DNA from: Candidatus Wallbacteria bacterium
GTDB taxonomy: Bacteria; Muiribacteriota; UBA6191; JACPRK01
DNA length: 33,903 nt
Assembly: GCA_016190005.1 (NCBI GenBank)
Contig: JACPRK010000163.1
Location: 1-33,903, forward strand
Direction: 5' to 3'
The notes beneath the pieces were generated by a model. It made no database searches, had not been told where the DNA came from, and worked only from the letters and a program-made list of their open reading frames with translations. Each line of letters opens with the position of its first letter. Position 1 is the first letter of the stretch. Made by a program: the position numbers and the translations under genes. Positions 8,108 through 16,389 of the stretch are shown in pieces.

Positions 8108-8136
8108 CGACCCATGTGGCGGATGTTACAAGCGTG

Positions 8137-8160
8137 TGACATACTGTGAGTGAGGTCACG
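8137..8160 (+). promoter_or_regulatory. Possible extended -10 with CRP-like site before radical SAM gene
   Basis: TG-A-CATACT at 8137-8145 looks like an extended -10. Overlapping it, TGTGAGTGAGGTCACG (8145-8160) matches the CRP/FNR-family consensus TGTGA-N6-TCACA at 9 of 10 positions. A further GTCAC/GTGAC pair (8155-8159 and 8170-8174) adds local symmetry. A match this good is expected about once by chance in a window of this size, so only the position makes it notable. Confidence 0.25.
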
Positions 8161-8220
8161 CACACACCTGTGACGTTCGATCACGGAAGCGGCCGGCCGG
8201 AGCGACGGAGGCAAGGGGCC

Positions 8221-9714
8221 ATGGAGATTCGGAAGATCTGTCTGATCCGGGGGAATCCGACGGACGAGATGCCAGACTGCATGCGATGGCGTGCCGTGGT
8301 CCCGCCGCTCGGGATCATGTATCTGGCGGCCTACCTCCGGGCGAAGCGGCCCGGGCGGTACGAGATCTCGCTCATCGACGCTGGGGTCGAGGGACTGGAC
8401 GTCGAGGCCGTCCGGCGGCGCGTGGGGGAGCTGGCGCCCGAGGTCGTGGGGATCAGCGGACTTTCCGCCGAGGTGCCGGAGATGAGCGCCATCGCGAGCG
8501 CGGTACGGCGGACCCTGCCGCGGACGCGAGTCGTGATCGGGGGGCCGGCGTGCAGCTCAGACACCGCTCGGCTGGCCTCGGCGCCTGGCGTGGACTGCGT
8601 CGTCCTGGGCGAAGGCGAGGAGACTTTCCTGAATCTCCTGGAGGCCTTCGAGACGGAATCCGAGCTGGGAGGCGTGGCCGGGATCGCCTTCTGGAACGGG
8701 ATCGGCATGACTCGCACGGCGCAAAGGCGCCCGATCGAAGACCTGGATGCCATGCCGTTCCCCGCTTGGGACCTGATCGACATCCCGGCCTACAGCGAGG
8801 GCGTCATCAACATGACGTACGGCATCTACAAGAAGAAGCCGTACATGGCGCTCTTCACGTCGCGCGGGTGCCCCTACCGCTGCACCTACTGCCACACCAA
8901 CTTCGGCAAGAAGACCCGGTTCCGCAGCCCCGAGAACGTGCTGGCGGAGATGGAGTACCTCTATCGGGAGCTGGGCGTGCGGGAGTTCCACTTCTTCGAC
9001 GACATCTTCAATCTCGACGCTCCGCGCGCCAAGCGGATCATGGACATGATCGTCGAGCGGGGGCTCGACGTCAGCCTGAGCTTCCCCAACGGCGTCCGCG
9101 GCGACATCATGGACGAGGAGCTGATCGTCAAGCTGGCGCGCGCCGGGACGTACTACATGTCGTTCGCCGTCGAGACGGCCACGGTTCGGCTGCAGAAGTT
9201 CCTGAAGAAGAACAACAACCTGCAGAAGCTCAAGCAGAACATCACGCTTGCGCGGCGCGAGGGGATCATGCCCCTCGGCTTTTTCATGCTCGGCTTTCCC
9301 GGCGAGACGCCCGAAGAGATCGACGCGACCATCGACTTCGCCTGTGAGCTCGACCTGGTCTACGCCTACTTCTTCTGCGTCGTCCCCTTCGAAGGCACGG
9401 AGCTCGCCGACCAGGTGCGCGCTCGCGGCGACACCGATTTCGAGTTCGACGGCAGCTGGACCTACCACGGGATGCACACCTACTACACCCAGGCGACAGG
9501 CATCGACCTCAACGCCTACCAGCGCAAGGCCTACTGGCGGTTCTACCTGAGCCTGCGCCGGATGTGGTACCTCTGGTGGCTCCATCCATCCAAGTGGGTC
9601 TGGTTCACGAATGGCATCAAGTGGATGTTCAACCTGGCCATCACCATGAGCCAGCTCGGGAACCGCTTGAGCGATCGCCAGCGCTTCGCCCTGGCCCGAT
9701 GGCACAAGGCTTGA
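8221..9714 (+). CDS. Radical SAM protein with N-terminal B12-binding-like domain
   Basis: Predicted [4Fe-4S] enzyme of 497 residues. Residues about 10-160 form a Rossmann-like B12-binding-type domain (LGIMYLAAYLRA, VVGISGLSAEVPE, VVIGGPACS) without a DxHxxG cobalamin motif that I can see. The radical SAM core follows, with its cluster cysteines C217, C221 and C224 in CPYRCTYC, then FHFFDDIFNLD and GFFMLGFPGETPEEI. The C-terminal tail is rich in Trp and Tyr. The architecture matches the BchE/methyltransferase-like class, but the substrate is unknown. ATG 8221 is preferred over GTG 8146 because of a GGAGG (8208-8212) upstream and because the protein then starts directly at the domain. The stop codon lies inside the first unit of a heptad repeat array. 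Confidence 0.85.
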   Translation: MEIRKICLIRGNPTDEMPDCMRWRAVVPPLGIMYLAAYLRAKRPGRYEISLIDAGVEGLDVEAVRRRVGELAPEVVGISGLSAEVPEMSAIASAVRRTLPRTRVVIGGPACSSDTARLASAPGVDCVVLGEGEETFLNLLEAFETESELGGVAGIAFWNGIGMTRTAQRRPIEDLDAMPFPAWDLIDIPAYSEGVINMTYGIYKKKPYMALFTSRGCPYRCTYCHTNFGKKTRFRSPENVLAEMEYLYRELGVREFHFFDDIFNLDAPRAKRIMDMIVERGLDVSLSFPNGVRGDIMDEELIVKLARAGTYYMSFAVETATVRLQKFLKKNNNLQKLKQNITLARREGIMPLGFFMLGFPGETPEEIDATIDFACELDLVYAYFFCVVPFEGTELADQVRARGDTDFEFDGSWTYHGMHTYYTQATGIDLNAYQRKAYWRFYLSLRRMWYLWWLHPSKWVWFTNGIKWMFNLAITMSQLGNRLSDRQRFALARWHKA

Positions 9715-9777
9715 GAAGTGAGGCTTGAGGAGTGAGGCCTCAGGTTTCAGGCTTCAGGAGTCAGGCGTGAAGAAGAG
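9708..9777. repeat. Heptad repeat array 1a (GGCTTGA/GGAGTCA type)
   Basis: Consecutive 7-nt units in one phase: GGCTTGA (9708-9714, containing the radical SAM stop codon), GAAGTGA, GGCTTGA, GGAGTGA, GGCCTCA, GGTTTCA, GGCTTCA, GGAGTCA and GGCGTGA, the last ending at 9770, then a decayed unit. Confidence 0.85.
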
Positions 9778-9845
9778 GCCTGGCCAACTTTGGGCAGCTC
9801 GGGATGGGTAAGAACCCCCGCCCGGACAGTCAGCACCCCACTGTC

Positions 9846-9880
9846 TCCACTGCCTACTGCCTACTGTCTACTGGCTACTC
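9846..9880. repeat. Heptad repeat array 1b (CCTACTG type)
   Basis: Five 7-nt units: TCCACTG, CCTACTG, CCTACTG, TCTACTG, GCTACTC. This is the reverse complement of the TCAGTAG family seen at 32126-32174 and 33709-33729. The rest of the gap 9715-9930 (about 9778-9845 and 9881-9915) shows no gene. Confidence 0.8.
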
Positions 9881-9915
9881 CACTTCCCCCCCCGCCGTCC
9901 TCTCTCCAGCGCGCG

Positions 9916-9924
9916 TGATACGAT
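9916..9924 (+). promoter_or_regulatory. Possible extended -10, leaderless start of HAD gene
   Basis: TG-A-TACGAT at 9916-9924 lies 6 nt before ATG 9931, which would place transcription start at or next to the start codon. No clear ribosome site precedes this ATG, in keeping with a leaderless message. Confidence 0.35.
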
Positions 9925-9930
9925 GCGGCG

Positions 9931-10710
9931 ATGCGTCCGATCGAGGAGCTGACGGCCGGCGAATGCAGCGCCCTGCGGGTCATCGCTTCCGACATCGATG
10001 ACACGATGACCCAGGGGGCACGGCTAAGCGGCCGCACTCTTCATGCGCTGGAGCGCGCCCGGGACGCCGGGCTCTCCGTCGTGGTCGTGACGGGGCGGCC
10101 AGCGGGGTTCGTCATGGCACTGGCGGCGTACCTGCCGGGCGTCGCTGCGGTGATCGGCGAGAACGGGGGCGTTCTGGCCGGGCCGGACTCCTGCAAGATC
10201 CTGCCGGCGGGGGACCAGGACATCGCGCACTTGCGCGAGCGGCTGGCGGCCTGCCACGCCGACATCGCGCACGAGGCACCCGAAGCCGTCACCTCGGGCG
10301 ACACCTTCGCGCGGCTGACGGATCATGCCTATCTCGTCGACGGCTTGTCGGCGGCGACGCGCAGCGCGATCGATCGCGTCGCTGCCCGGCATGGCTTCGA
10401 GACCTCGGCCAGCTCCATCCACGTCCACGTGAAGCTGCCGGGCCATACGAAGGGACGCGCCCTGGCCCGATGGCTGGCTGCCCGCACTCCGGCGGTCGCC
10501 CACGGCCAGGTCCTGACCGTCGGCGATTCCGAAACCGACGCCACTCTCTTCGACACGAGCGTCTTTCCGTTGTCGGTCGGAGTAGCCAACATCGAGCGCG
10601 TTCTGGGGCGCCTGGCGACGCCCCCGGCCTTTGTTACGCGAGGCCGTGAAGGCGCCGGTTTCGTCGAGCTGGTCGACTGGGTGCTGGCGCGCAGGAGCAG
10701 CCCGGCGTGA
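9931..10710 (+). CDS. HAD-superfamily (Cof/IIB-type) phosphatase
   Basis: Predicted cytoplasmic phosphohydrolase, 259 residues, most like the sucrose-phosphatase / phosphoglycolate-phosphatase group of Cof-type HAD enzymes. Motif I is DIDDT (nucleophile D21, acid D23), motif II VVTGR (T54), then the IIB-typical VIGENGGVL (about 74-82). The motif III lysine is K174 in HTKGRAL and motif IV is GDSETD (D199, D203). The substrate cannot be told from sequence. Its stop overlaps the GTG start of the iron-type binding protein, so it may be the first gene of that operon. Confidence 0.85.
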   Translation: MRPIEELTAGECSALRVIASDIDDTMTQGARLSGRTLHALERARDAGLSVVVVTGRPAGFVMALAAYLPGVAAVIGENGGVLAGPDSCKILPAGDQDIAHLRERLAACHADIAHEAPEAVTSGDTFARLTDHAYLVDGLSAATRSAIDRVAARHGFETSASSIHVHVKLPGHTKGRALARWLAARTPAVAHGQVLTVGDSETDATLFDTSVFPLSVGVANIERVLGRLATPPAFVTRGREGAGFVELVDWVLARRSSPA

Positions 10711-11732
10711 GCTCTGCGGCTGGCGGCGCGTGCCTCCCGCGCGCGGCGGCGCTCTGCCTGCTCGCCGGCTGCCTGGCGCTGTTCGGCTGCGGGGAGCCGA
10801 AGGAGCCGGAGCTCTGGATCTACACCTCCATCTACCGAGAAGTGCTCGACAAGCTGGCTCCCCAGGCGCAGGCTGCGATGGCGGGCGTGAAGCTGCGCTG
10901 GTACAAGGCCGGAAGCGAGGAAGTCGCGGCCCGCATCACCGCCGAGCTCGCCAGCGGCCAGACACCGGCTGACATCCTCATGACCGCCGATCCGTTCTGG
11001 TACCAGGCCCTCAAGGAAGAGGGCCTTCTGCGCCCCTACCGGCCGCCGGAGGCCTCGCGAGTACCGCCGGCCCTGACCGACCCCGAGGGCGCGTACCTGA
11101 CCAGCCGCGCTGCCGTGATGGTGATCGGCTACAACGCTCAGGTCTTCAGTGCGGACCAGGCACCCGAAACCTTCGCCGAGCTGACCCAGCCCAGGTGGCA
11201 GGGAAAGGTCGTCATCGGCGACCCCCTCAAGTCGGGGACCGCTCTGGCCACGGTCGCGATGCTCTCGAACAAGCTGGGCTGGGACTACTTCAAGGCACTG
11301 CGCGCTTCCGACGTCGTCGTGGAAGGCGGCAACAGCGCCGTGCTGCGGCGCATCGAGACGGGCGACCGGCCGGTCGGAGTGCTTCTGCTCGAGAACCTGC
11401 TGAAGGCGCGCGAAAATCGCTCGCCCGTCGAGATCGTCTATCCGCGCGACGGCGCCGTCGTGATTCCGAGCCCCATCGCCATCGTCGCCGGCACCGACCA
11501 GCCCGTCGCGGCCGAGCGCTTCGTCCGATTCGTCATGAGCCCCGAGGGGCAGCGCGCCATGGTCGAAGGCTACATGTATCCGGCCGACCCCGGCATCGCG
11601 GGGCCGAAAGGCTCGGCGCCCTTCACGAGGCTGCTGGCGATGGGCCGTTGCCTCGATACGAAGTTCGTCCGTGAGATGACGGCCGAGCGCGAGACCCTGA
11701 AGGAGACGTTCGGCCAGATCATGTTCGAGTGA
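10707..11732 (+). CDS. Ferric-iron-type ABC substrate-binding lipoprotein
   Basis: Periplasmic solute-binding lipoprotein, 341 residues, of the FbpA/AfuA-like group; related proteins bind Fe(III), and others 2-aminoethylphosphonate, sulfate or polyamines. The signal peptide ends in a good lipobox, LFGC (Cys about residue 28). The mature protein begins ELWIYTSIYREVLDKL and keeps family segments such as WYKAGSEEVAARI, ADILMTADPFWYQAL and WQGKVVIGDPLKSGTA. GTG 10707 overlaps the HAD stop codon. The permease and ATPase genes follow, so a whole importer is present. The choice of iron over other ligands is inference. Confidence 0.85.
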   Translation: MSSAAGGACLPRAAALCLLAGCLALFGCGEPKEPELWIYTSIYREVLDKLAPQAQAAMAGVKLRWYKAGSEEVAARITAELASGQTPADILMTADPFWYQALKEEGLLRPYRPPEASRVPPALTDPEGAYLTSRAAVMVIGYNAQVFSADQAPETFAELTQPRWQGKVVIGDPLKSGTALATVAMLSNKLGWDYFKALRASDVVVEGGNSAVLRRIETGDRPVGVLLLENLLKARENRSPVEIVYPRDGAVVIPSPIAIVAGTDQPVAAERFVRFVMSPEGQRAMVEGYMYPADPGIAGPKGSAPFTRLLAMGRCLDTKFVREMTAERETLKETFGQIMFE

Positions 11733-11746
11733 ACAGGAGCATGAAG

Positions 11747-11830
11747 ATGGAGCACCAGGGACGCCCAAACCTTCCTGCGAGCTCGACGCTCGCGAAGCCC
11801 GAGCCGGTCCGACCATGTCTAACCGGATGA
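11747..11830 (+). CDS. Possible leader peptide ORF before the permease
   Basis: A 27-residue ORF starting MEHQGRPNLPASSTLAKPEP. AGGAG (11735-11739) is 7 nt before ATG 11747; an in-frame ATG at 11741 is too close to that site. It ends in TGA at 11828-11830, overlapping an in-frame ATG of the permease at 11827 (ATGA). The arrangement would couple translation of the permease to this short ORF. No homology is recognisable, and it could be chance in an 82-nt gap. Confidence 0.35.
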   Translation: MEHQGRPNLPASSTLAKPEPVRPCLTG

Positions 11831-13524
11831 GACACCAGACCGCCGGAATCAAGCCGTCGCGGTCCGGGTGGGCATCGCCGGCAGCGCTGGTGGGGGCGGT
11901 TGCCGTGGGGCTCTTGCTCTACTTCTGCGTGCTGCCGTTGGCCCTCCTGGTGAAGCACAGCTTCCAGGGCGGTGATCCGTTCGCGAGCTACCGGCTGGTC
12001 GCCTCGCGCGCCGCGAACTGGTCCGCATTGAAGGGAACGCTCACGGTGGCTTCGGGGGCGGCGGCCATCGCGTTTCTGCTGGGAGTGCCGCTCGGCTGGC
12101 TGGTGGCGGCGACGGACTTGCCGGGCGCTCGGAGCTGGCGGTCGCTCCTGGCGTTGCCGTACGTGGTGCCTGCGTACATCGGAGCCGTCGGGTGGACCTA
12201 CCTCCTGTCGGATCGCGCCGGATGGCTGAACCGGCTGCTGACCGAGGGGCTCGGAGCGCCCGCCCTGCCGGTGAGCATCTACTCGCTCGAAGGCATCATC
12301 TTCATCGAAGGGGTGTTCTTCTCGCCGTTTGTGCTGATGGCCGTCGCCGAAGCCGTCGAGCGGATCGATCCCGCGCTCGAGGAAGCCGCGCGCGTCTCGG
12401 GCGCCGGGCCGGTTCGCGTCTGGCTCGATGTCACCTGGCCGATGGTCCGGCGGGCCGCGCTGGGCGGCGCGCTCCTGGCCTTCCTGGGGACGTGCGCCTC
12501 TTACGGGGTTCCGGCGGTGTTGGGCCCGTCTGCGCGTCCGCCGGTTTCGGTGCTGACGACGCGTATCAAGGGCTACATCGACCTCCATACGACAGGAGGA
12601 TTCCGGCAGGCGACGGCGCTCTCTGCGGTTCTGTTGCTGGCGGCGCTGGCTTTCCCGCTGGCGGAGCGCACGAGTGGCTCGGATTCTCGCTCGGCCGGGT
12701 CACGACCCGCGGGCCGCAAGCCCGTGGCGCTGGGCCGGTGGCGGACGGCGGCCCTGGCCGGCGTCGGCGCGGTCTTCGGCCTGACGACGTTCCTCCCGAT
12801 CCTGGCGCTGCTGATCAGCTCCTTGATGGAGAACGTCGGGCGAGGATTCTCCTGGGAGAACCTGTCGCTGGTCCACTACTGGGTCGTACTGCGGCGGCCC
12901 GAGGCTGGTCTGGCGTTGCGGAATAGCTTTCTGCTGGCCGCGAGCGCCGCGACCTTGGCGGTCGGAGTCGGCGGGACTCTGGCGCTGATGCAGGCGCGCG
13001 GCGGGCTTCGCTGGGGCTGGGTGCTGACGCCGCTGGCGTGGCTGCCGTACGCCGCGCCGGGGACGGTCCTGGCCATCGGAGCCATCCTCGCGTACACGGG
13101 CGCCTGGGGCATCAACCTCTATGGCACGCTCTGGATGCTGCTTGCGGCGTACGCCGCGAAGTATCTGGCGCTGGCCTACCGGATGGCTGCGGCCGGCATC
13201 GAGCAGGTGCATCCGTCGATGGAGGAAGCGGCGCGCATCTCGGGCGCTTCGAGGCTGCGGTCCATCCTCGAGGTGCTGGTGCCGATGGTGCGCGGCCACC
13301 TGGTGGCGGCGTGGTTCCTGGTGTTCATGCCGAGCTTCGGCGAGCTGACGATGTCGATCCTGCTCTTCGGGCCGGATACGCCGACCCTGGGGACGATGCT
13401 CTTCGAGCTCCAGAGCTACGAGGACCCGTCTGCCGCGAGCGTGCTGGCAGTGCTGATCGTGGCCGTGATTCTCCTTTCCAATGCCCTGGTGCGACGGTTG
13501 AGCGGCGGCCGCTACGGAATCTGA
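11815..13524 (+). CDS. Ferric-iron-type ABC transporter permease, two-domain
   Basis: Inner-membrane permease of up to 569 residues with two BPD_transp_1 domains in one chain, as in FbpB/SfuB. The first EAA loop is near VERIDPALEEAARVSGAGPVRVW and the second near IEQVHPSMEEAARISGASRLRS. The two halves are joined by a linker around residues 280-305. ATG 11815 is the first start but has no good ribosome site. ATG 11827, four codons later, overlaps the stop of a short leader ORF and may be the real start. It works with the binding protein upstream and the ATPase 21 nt downstream. Confidence 0.9.
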   Translation: MSNRMRHQTAGIKPSRSGWASPAALVGAVAVGLLLYFCVLPLALLVKHSFQGGDPFASYRLVASRAANWSALKGTLTVASGAAAIAFLLGVPLGWLVAATDLPGARSWRSLLALPYVVPAYIGAVGWTYLLSDRAGWLNRLLTEGLGAPALPVSIYSLEGIIFIEGVFFSPFVLMAVAEAVERIDPALEEAARVSGAGPVRVWLDVTWPMVRRAALGGALLAFLGTCASYGVPAVLGPSARPPVSVLTTRIKGYIDLHTTGGFRQATALSAVLLLAALAFPLAERTSGSDSRSAGSRPAGRKPVALGRWRTAALAGVGAVFGLTTFLPILALLISSLMENVGRGFSWENLSLVHYWVVLRRPEAGLALRNSFLLAASAATLAVGVGGTLALMQARGGLRWGWVLTPLAWLPYAAPGTVLAIGAILAYTGAWGINLYGTLWMLLAAYAAKYLALAYRMAAAGIEQVHPSMEEAARISGASRLRSILEVLVPMVRGHLVAAWFLVFMPSFGELTMSILLFGPDTPTLGTMLFELQSYEDPSAASVLAVLIVAVILLSNALVRRLSGGRYGI

Positions 13525-13545
13525 CCAAAGGAGTCGGTGGACCCG

Positions 13546-14631
13546 ATGTCGACATTGGAGCTTCGAGCGCTGGGCCGCTCCTACGGAACCCACGCTGTGG
13601 TGACCGGCTTCGATCAGAAGATCGCCTCCGGCGAGTTCGTGTCGTTCCTAGGCCCCTCCGGGTGCGGCAAGACGACGACCCTGCGGATGATCGCCGGGCT
13701 GGACGAGCCGACGAGCGGCGAGGTGGAAATCGGCGGCCGGCTGGTGAGCGCGCCCGCGCGGGGCGTCTTCGTGGCGCCGGAGGAGCGGCGGCTGGGCATG
13801 GTCTTCCAGAGCTACGCCCTCTGGCCGCACATGACGGTCGGCGAAAACGTCGGCTATCCGCTGAAGCTGCGCGGGGTGTCGCGCCAGGAACGGGACGCTG
13901 CGGCTGCGCGGATGCTCGAGCTGGTACACCTGGGCGGCCTGGGCGGCCGCCAACCGCACCAGCTCTCTGGCGGCCAGCAGCAGCGTGTGGCGCTGGCGAG
14001 GGCGCTGGTGATGGAGCCGGAGGTGCTGCTGCTGGACGAGCCCCTTTCGAACCTGGACGCTCAGCTACGCGAGGAGCTGCGCTTCGAGATCAAGGACCTG
14101 CAGCGGAGGCTGGGCGTGACGGTTGTCTTCGTGACGCACGACCAGTCCGAGGCGATGGCGATGTCCGACCGCATCATCGTGATGCGGGAGGGGCGCATCC
14201 GGCAGGTCGGCCCGCCGGCGGAGCTCTACGACCACCCCGCCGACCTCTTCGTGGCCGGGTTCCTGGGCCTGGCCAATGTTCTCGAAGGAGTGGTCGAATC
14301 TTCCGGGTCTGAAAGCTGCCGCGTGCGGCTCTCGGGCCTGGCGGGCCAGCCGGTCGTCGACTGCCGCGGGACCGTGGCTACGGGCTCGCGCGCAGACATC
14401 GTGATCCGCCCCGAGCATTTCGAGGTCGCCCCCGGCGAGACGACCGGCCTGGTCTCGGGGAAGGTGACTCGTGTGACGTTTCTGGGCGACCGGGTCGATT
14501 GCCGCGTGGCCAGCGGCGGGGCCGAGCTGCGGCTGGCTCTGGCAGCCGGTTCCGCGCCTTGCCTAGGGGACACGCTTGCGCTGCGGGCGCGGGACGCGGT
14601 GGCCTTCGCTCAGGGACCGCGCAACGGATAG
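13546..14631 (+). CDS. ABC transporter ATP-binding protein, FbpC/PotA type
   Basis: ATPase of 361 residues that powers the iron-type importer. Walker A is GPSGCGKTT (36-44, K42), Q-loop Q88, signature LSGGQQQR (140-147), Walker B LLLDE (161-165, E165) and switch H198. A C-terminal TOBE-like regulatory domain occupies about 240-355. ATG 13546 is chosen because AAAGGAG (13527-13533) is 12 nt upstream; GTG 13537 lies only 3 nt from that site. The 3' end overlaps the convergent periplasmic protein gene by 22 nt. Confidence 0.93.
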   Translation: MSTLELRALGRSYGTHAVVTGFDQKIASGEFVSFLGPSGCGKTTTLRMIAGLDEPTSGEVEIGGRLVSAPARGVFVAPEERRLGMVFQSYALWPHMTVGENVGYPLKLRGVSRQERDAAAARMLELVHLGGLGGRQPHQLSGGQQQRVALARALVMEPEVLLLDEPLSNLDAQLREELRFEIKDLQRRLGVTVVFVTHDQSEAMAMSDRIIVMREGRIRQVGPPAELYDHPADLFVAGFLGLANVLEGVVESSGSESCRVRLSGLAGQPVVDCRGTVATGSRADIVIRPEHFEVAPGETTGLVSGKVTRVTFLGDRVDCRVASGGAELRLALAAGSAPCLGDTLALRARDAVAFAQGPRNG

Positions 14632-15083
14632 CTGCCGCCCGCCACGGTCTGCTCGGTGGCGGGGACACCGTTGATCGAAAGCGGCTTGACGCCCTCGGCC
14701 GTCAGGGGAAAGGACACGTAGCCGATCGCTCCTGCCACGGTGGATACGTAGCGCAGGACCGCGGCGTCGCTCTGGAAGGATCGCGGTGGTTGGCCTTCGC
14801 CCTTGATCCGCGCGGCCAGCCAGTGCTCTTTCATGGCGGTGTCGTCCATCCGGTGGACGCGCTTGTCGAAGAGCGCTCGCTCGGGGCTTCCGGCCTCCTT
14901 GTTCACGGGGTTGACCGGTAGGCCTCCCAGCCGCTGCAGACGCCCCAGGAAGATGCGCGAGAGCTCCTCCATCCGGACGTCGGTCGCAGGCAGCGCCGGG
15001 TGTGCCACCACGACCAGCGCAGCGGCGCCGGCGTCCGAGGCGAGGGCGCCCATCAGGAGCGACAGTATCGCTAGGCGGCGCAT
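14610..15083 (-). CDS. Small periplasmic phosphate-binding-like (PstS-like) protein
   Basis: Exported protein of 157 residues. The signal peptide runs about 1-20 (LAILSLLMGALASDAGA). The mature part matches the short PBP-like domain of phosphate ABC binding proteins, with the signature EELSRIFLGRLQRL and a C-terminal GAIGYVSFPLTAEGVKPLSINGV-like stretch. It is about half the length of a full PstS, so it is probably not a full transporter component; related short proteins are found beside porins. Its ATG overlaps the stop of the upstream porin gene (TGATG), which implies a shared operon and role. Confidence 0.8.
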   Translation of the reverse strand: MRRLAILSLLMGALASDAGAAALVVVAHPALPATDVRMEELSRIFLGRLQRLGGLPVNPVNKEAGSPERALFDKRVHRMDDTAMKEHWLAARIKGEGQPPRSFQSDAAVLRYVSTVAGAIGYVSFPLTAEGVKPLSINGVPATEQTVAGGSYPLRGP

Positions 15084-16360
15084 CAGAAGAGGATCGAGAG
15101 GGACGTGCCGATCCGGTTGTAGGAGGCCCCGCCCGGAGCGTCGTCCTCATGGCGGATCAACTCGAGCTTCCCGAGAACGCTGTCAGCGAACCGGCGGTTG
15201 ACGCCCAGCAGGAGCTCCGTCTGCCGCAGGGAGGCCGGCGAAGTGCGATCGGGGTCCCAGGTGTCCAGGCGTCCGACCAGTTTCCAGTTCCGGTCGAGCC
15301 TGTACGACGGTTGCAGGTAGAAGGCGTCGATGGAGCGATCGCCGCCGTGGCGGAGCCACTCGGCCTGGGCGTGCCAGCGGCCGCGGTCGAAAGTCCACCA
15401 GAGCACGCCGATGTTCTCCAGGCGGTCGCCGTCGGCGTCGTTCTTGTTACGGTAGGCCGAGAGGCCCACCTTCCAGCGGCGAGGTTTCCCGGCCGAGAGG
15501 TCGAAGCCCACGGCCTTGTTGCCGTTAGCGTCGTCGGCGTGGGGCTTGGCTCCGCGGCCGTTGGTGACGAAACCGACGTAGTCGATCTCGGCGCGGCCGC
15601 GCTGCACGGAGCCGCTGGCCGAGACACCGGTCTGGTTCACCGGGATGAGCGCGTTGCGGAAGGTGAAGGGCTGGGCGCTGGTCTCGGTGATGGGGTCCCA
15701 GTGGTTGCGGTTCCAGACACCGTACGGGGTGAGGAACTTGCCAAGCCGCAGGCCCAGGTAGGGGCTGCGGTTGTAGTTGGCCCAGGCCTGTTCGACGAGG
15801 ATCTCGCCGTCGCCACCGCCGCCCCCCTTCAACTCCGCGCCGCGCTCGAACTCGATCTCGCTATAGGCCTTCCACTCGGGAGAGACCTGGCTGCTGAAGA
15901 TGTAGTACACATGCTCGGCGTCGAAGCTGGCCGGGCGGCCCTTGCGGGTCTCGTGGGCGAAGTCGAGGTCGAGCCAGCTAGTGATCTGGAGTCTGGGCGC
16001 CTCGCGCTCGGAGGCCGTGGCCAGCTCCTCCTGGACCCCGAGGGCCTCCTTGAGCGAGGCGACTTCGGTCTTGAGCCGGGCGAGCTCGAGGCTGACATCG
16101 GCCGCGCGGGTCGCTGGCGCCACGGCGGGGCGCGAAGCCGAAGACGTTGCCTTGCGGGGCGGCGCGGGTCGGACGGCCAGACCCGAGCGTTTGGCGTCCG
16201 GGCTGTAGCTCTTGAGGCCAGACAGGTAGAGCTTCTCCTGGGCAACGCGCATCTCCCGCTCGATGCCGGCGCCTCGGGCGGCCGGGGCCGCGAGGGCTCC
16301 GAGCGCCATGGCGGCCACCATGGCGATTCGCCACGGATAGCCCCCCGGGTTCCTGAACAT
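15083..16360 (-). CDS. Outer-membrane porin, phosphate-selective-porin-like
   Basis: Predicted beta-barrel of 425 residues. The signal peptide is at about 12-31 (AMVAAMALGALAAPAARGAG), then a basic Ala/Pro stretch and a short coiled coil (about 88-112, LELARLKTEVASLKEAL). The barrel follows with alternating strands, including YLGLRLGKFLTPYGVWNRN, as in OprO/OprP-like and DcaP-like porins. The last residues SLSILF end in Phe, the usual outer-membrane assembly signal. GGAGGG lies 4 nt before ATG 16360. It follows the adenylate cyclase by 29 nt and overlaps the PstS-like gene. The link to phosphate rests on that neighbour. Confidence 0.82.
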   Translation of the reverse strand: MFRNPGGYPWRIAMVAAMALGALAAPAARGAGIEREMRVAQEKLYLSGLKSYSPDAKRSGLAVRPAPPRKATSSASRPAVAPATRAADVSLELARLKTEVASLKEALGVQEELATASEREAPRLQITSWLDLDFAHETRKGRPASFDAEHVYYIFSSQVSPEWKAYSEIEFERGAELKGGGGGDGEILVEQAWANYNRSPYLGLRLGKFLTPYGVWNRNHWDPITETSAQPFTFRNALIPVNQTGVSASGSVQRGRAEIDYVGFVTNGRGAKPHADDANGNKAVGFDLSAGKPRRWKVGLSAYRNKNDADGDRLENIGVLWWTFDRGRWHAQAEWLRHGGDRSIDAFYLQPSYRLDRNWKLVGRLDTWDPDRTSPASLRQTELLLGVNRRFADSVLGKLELIRHEDDAPGGASYNRIGTSLSILF

Positions 16361-16389
16361 CGGCCCTCCAGCGGGGCCGGCGCGTCATG

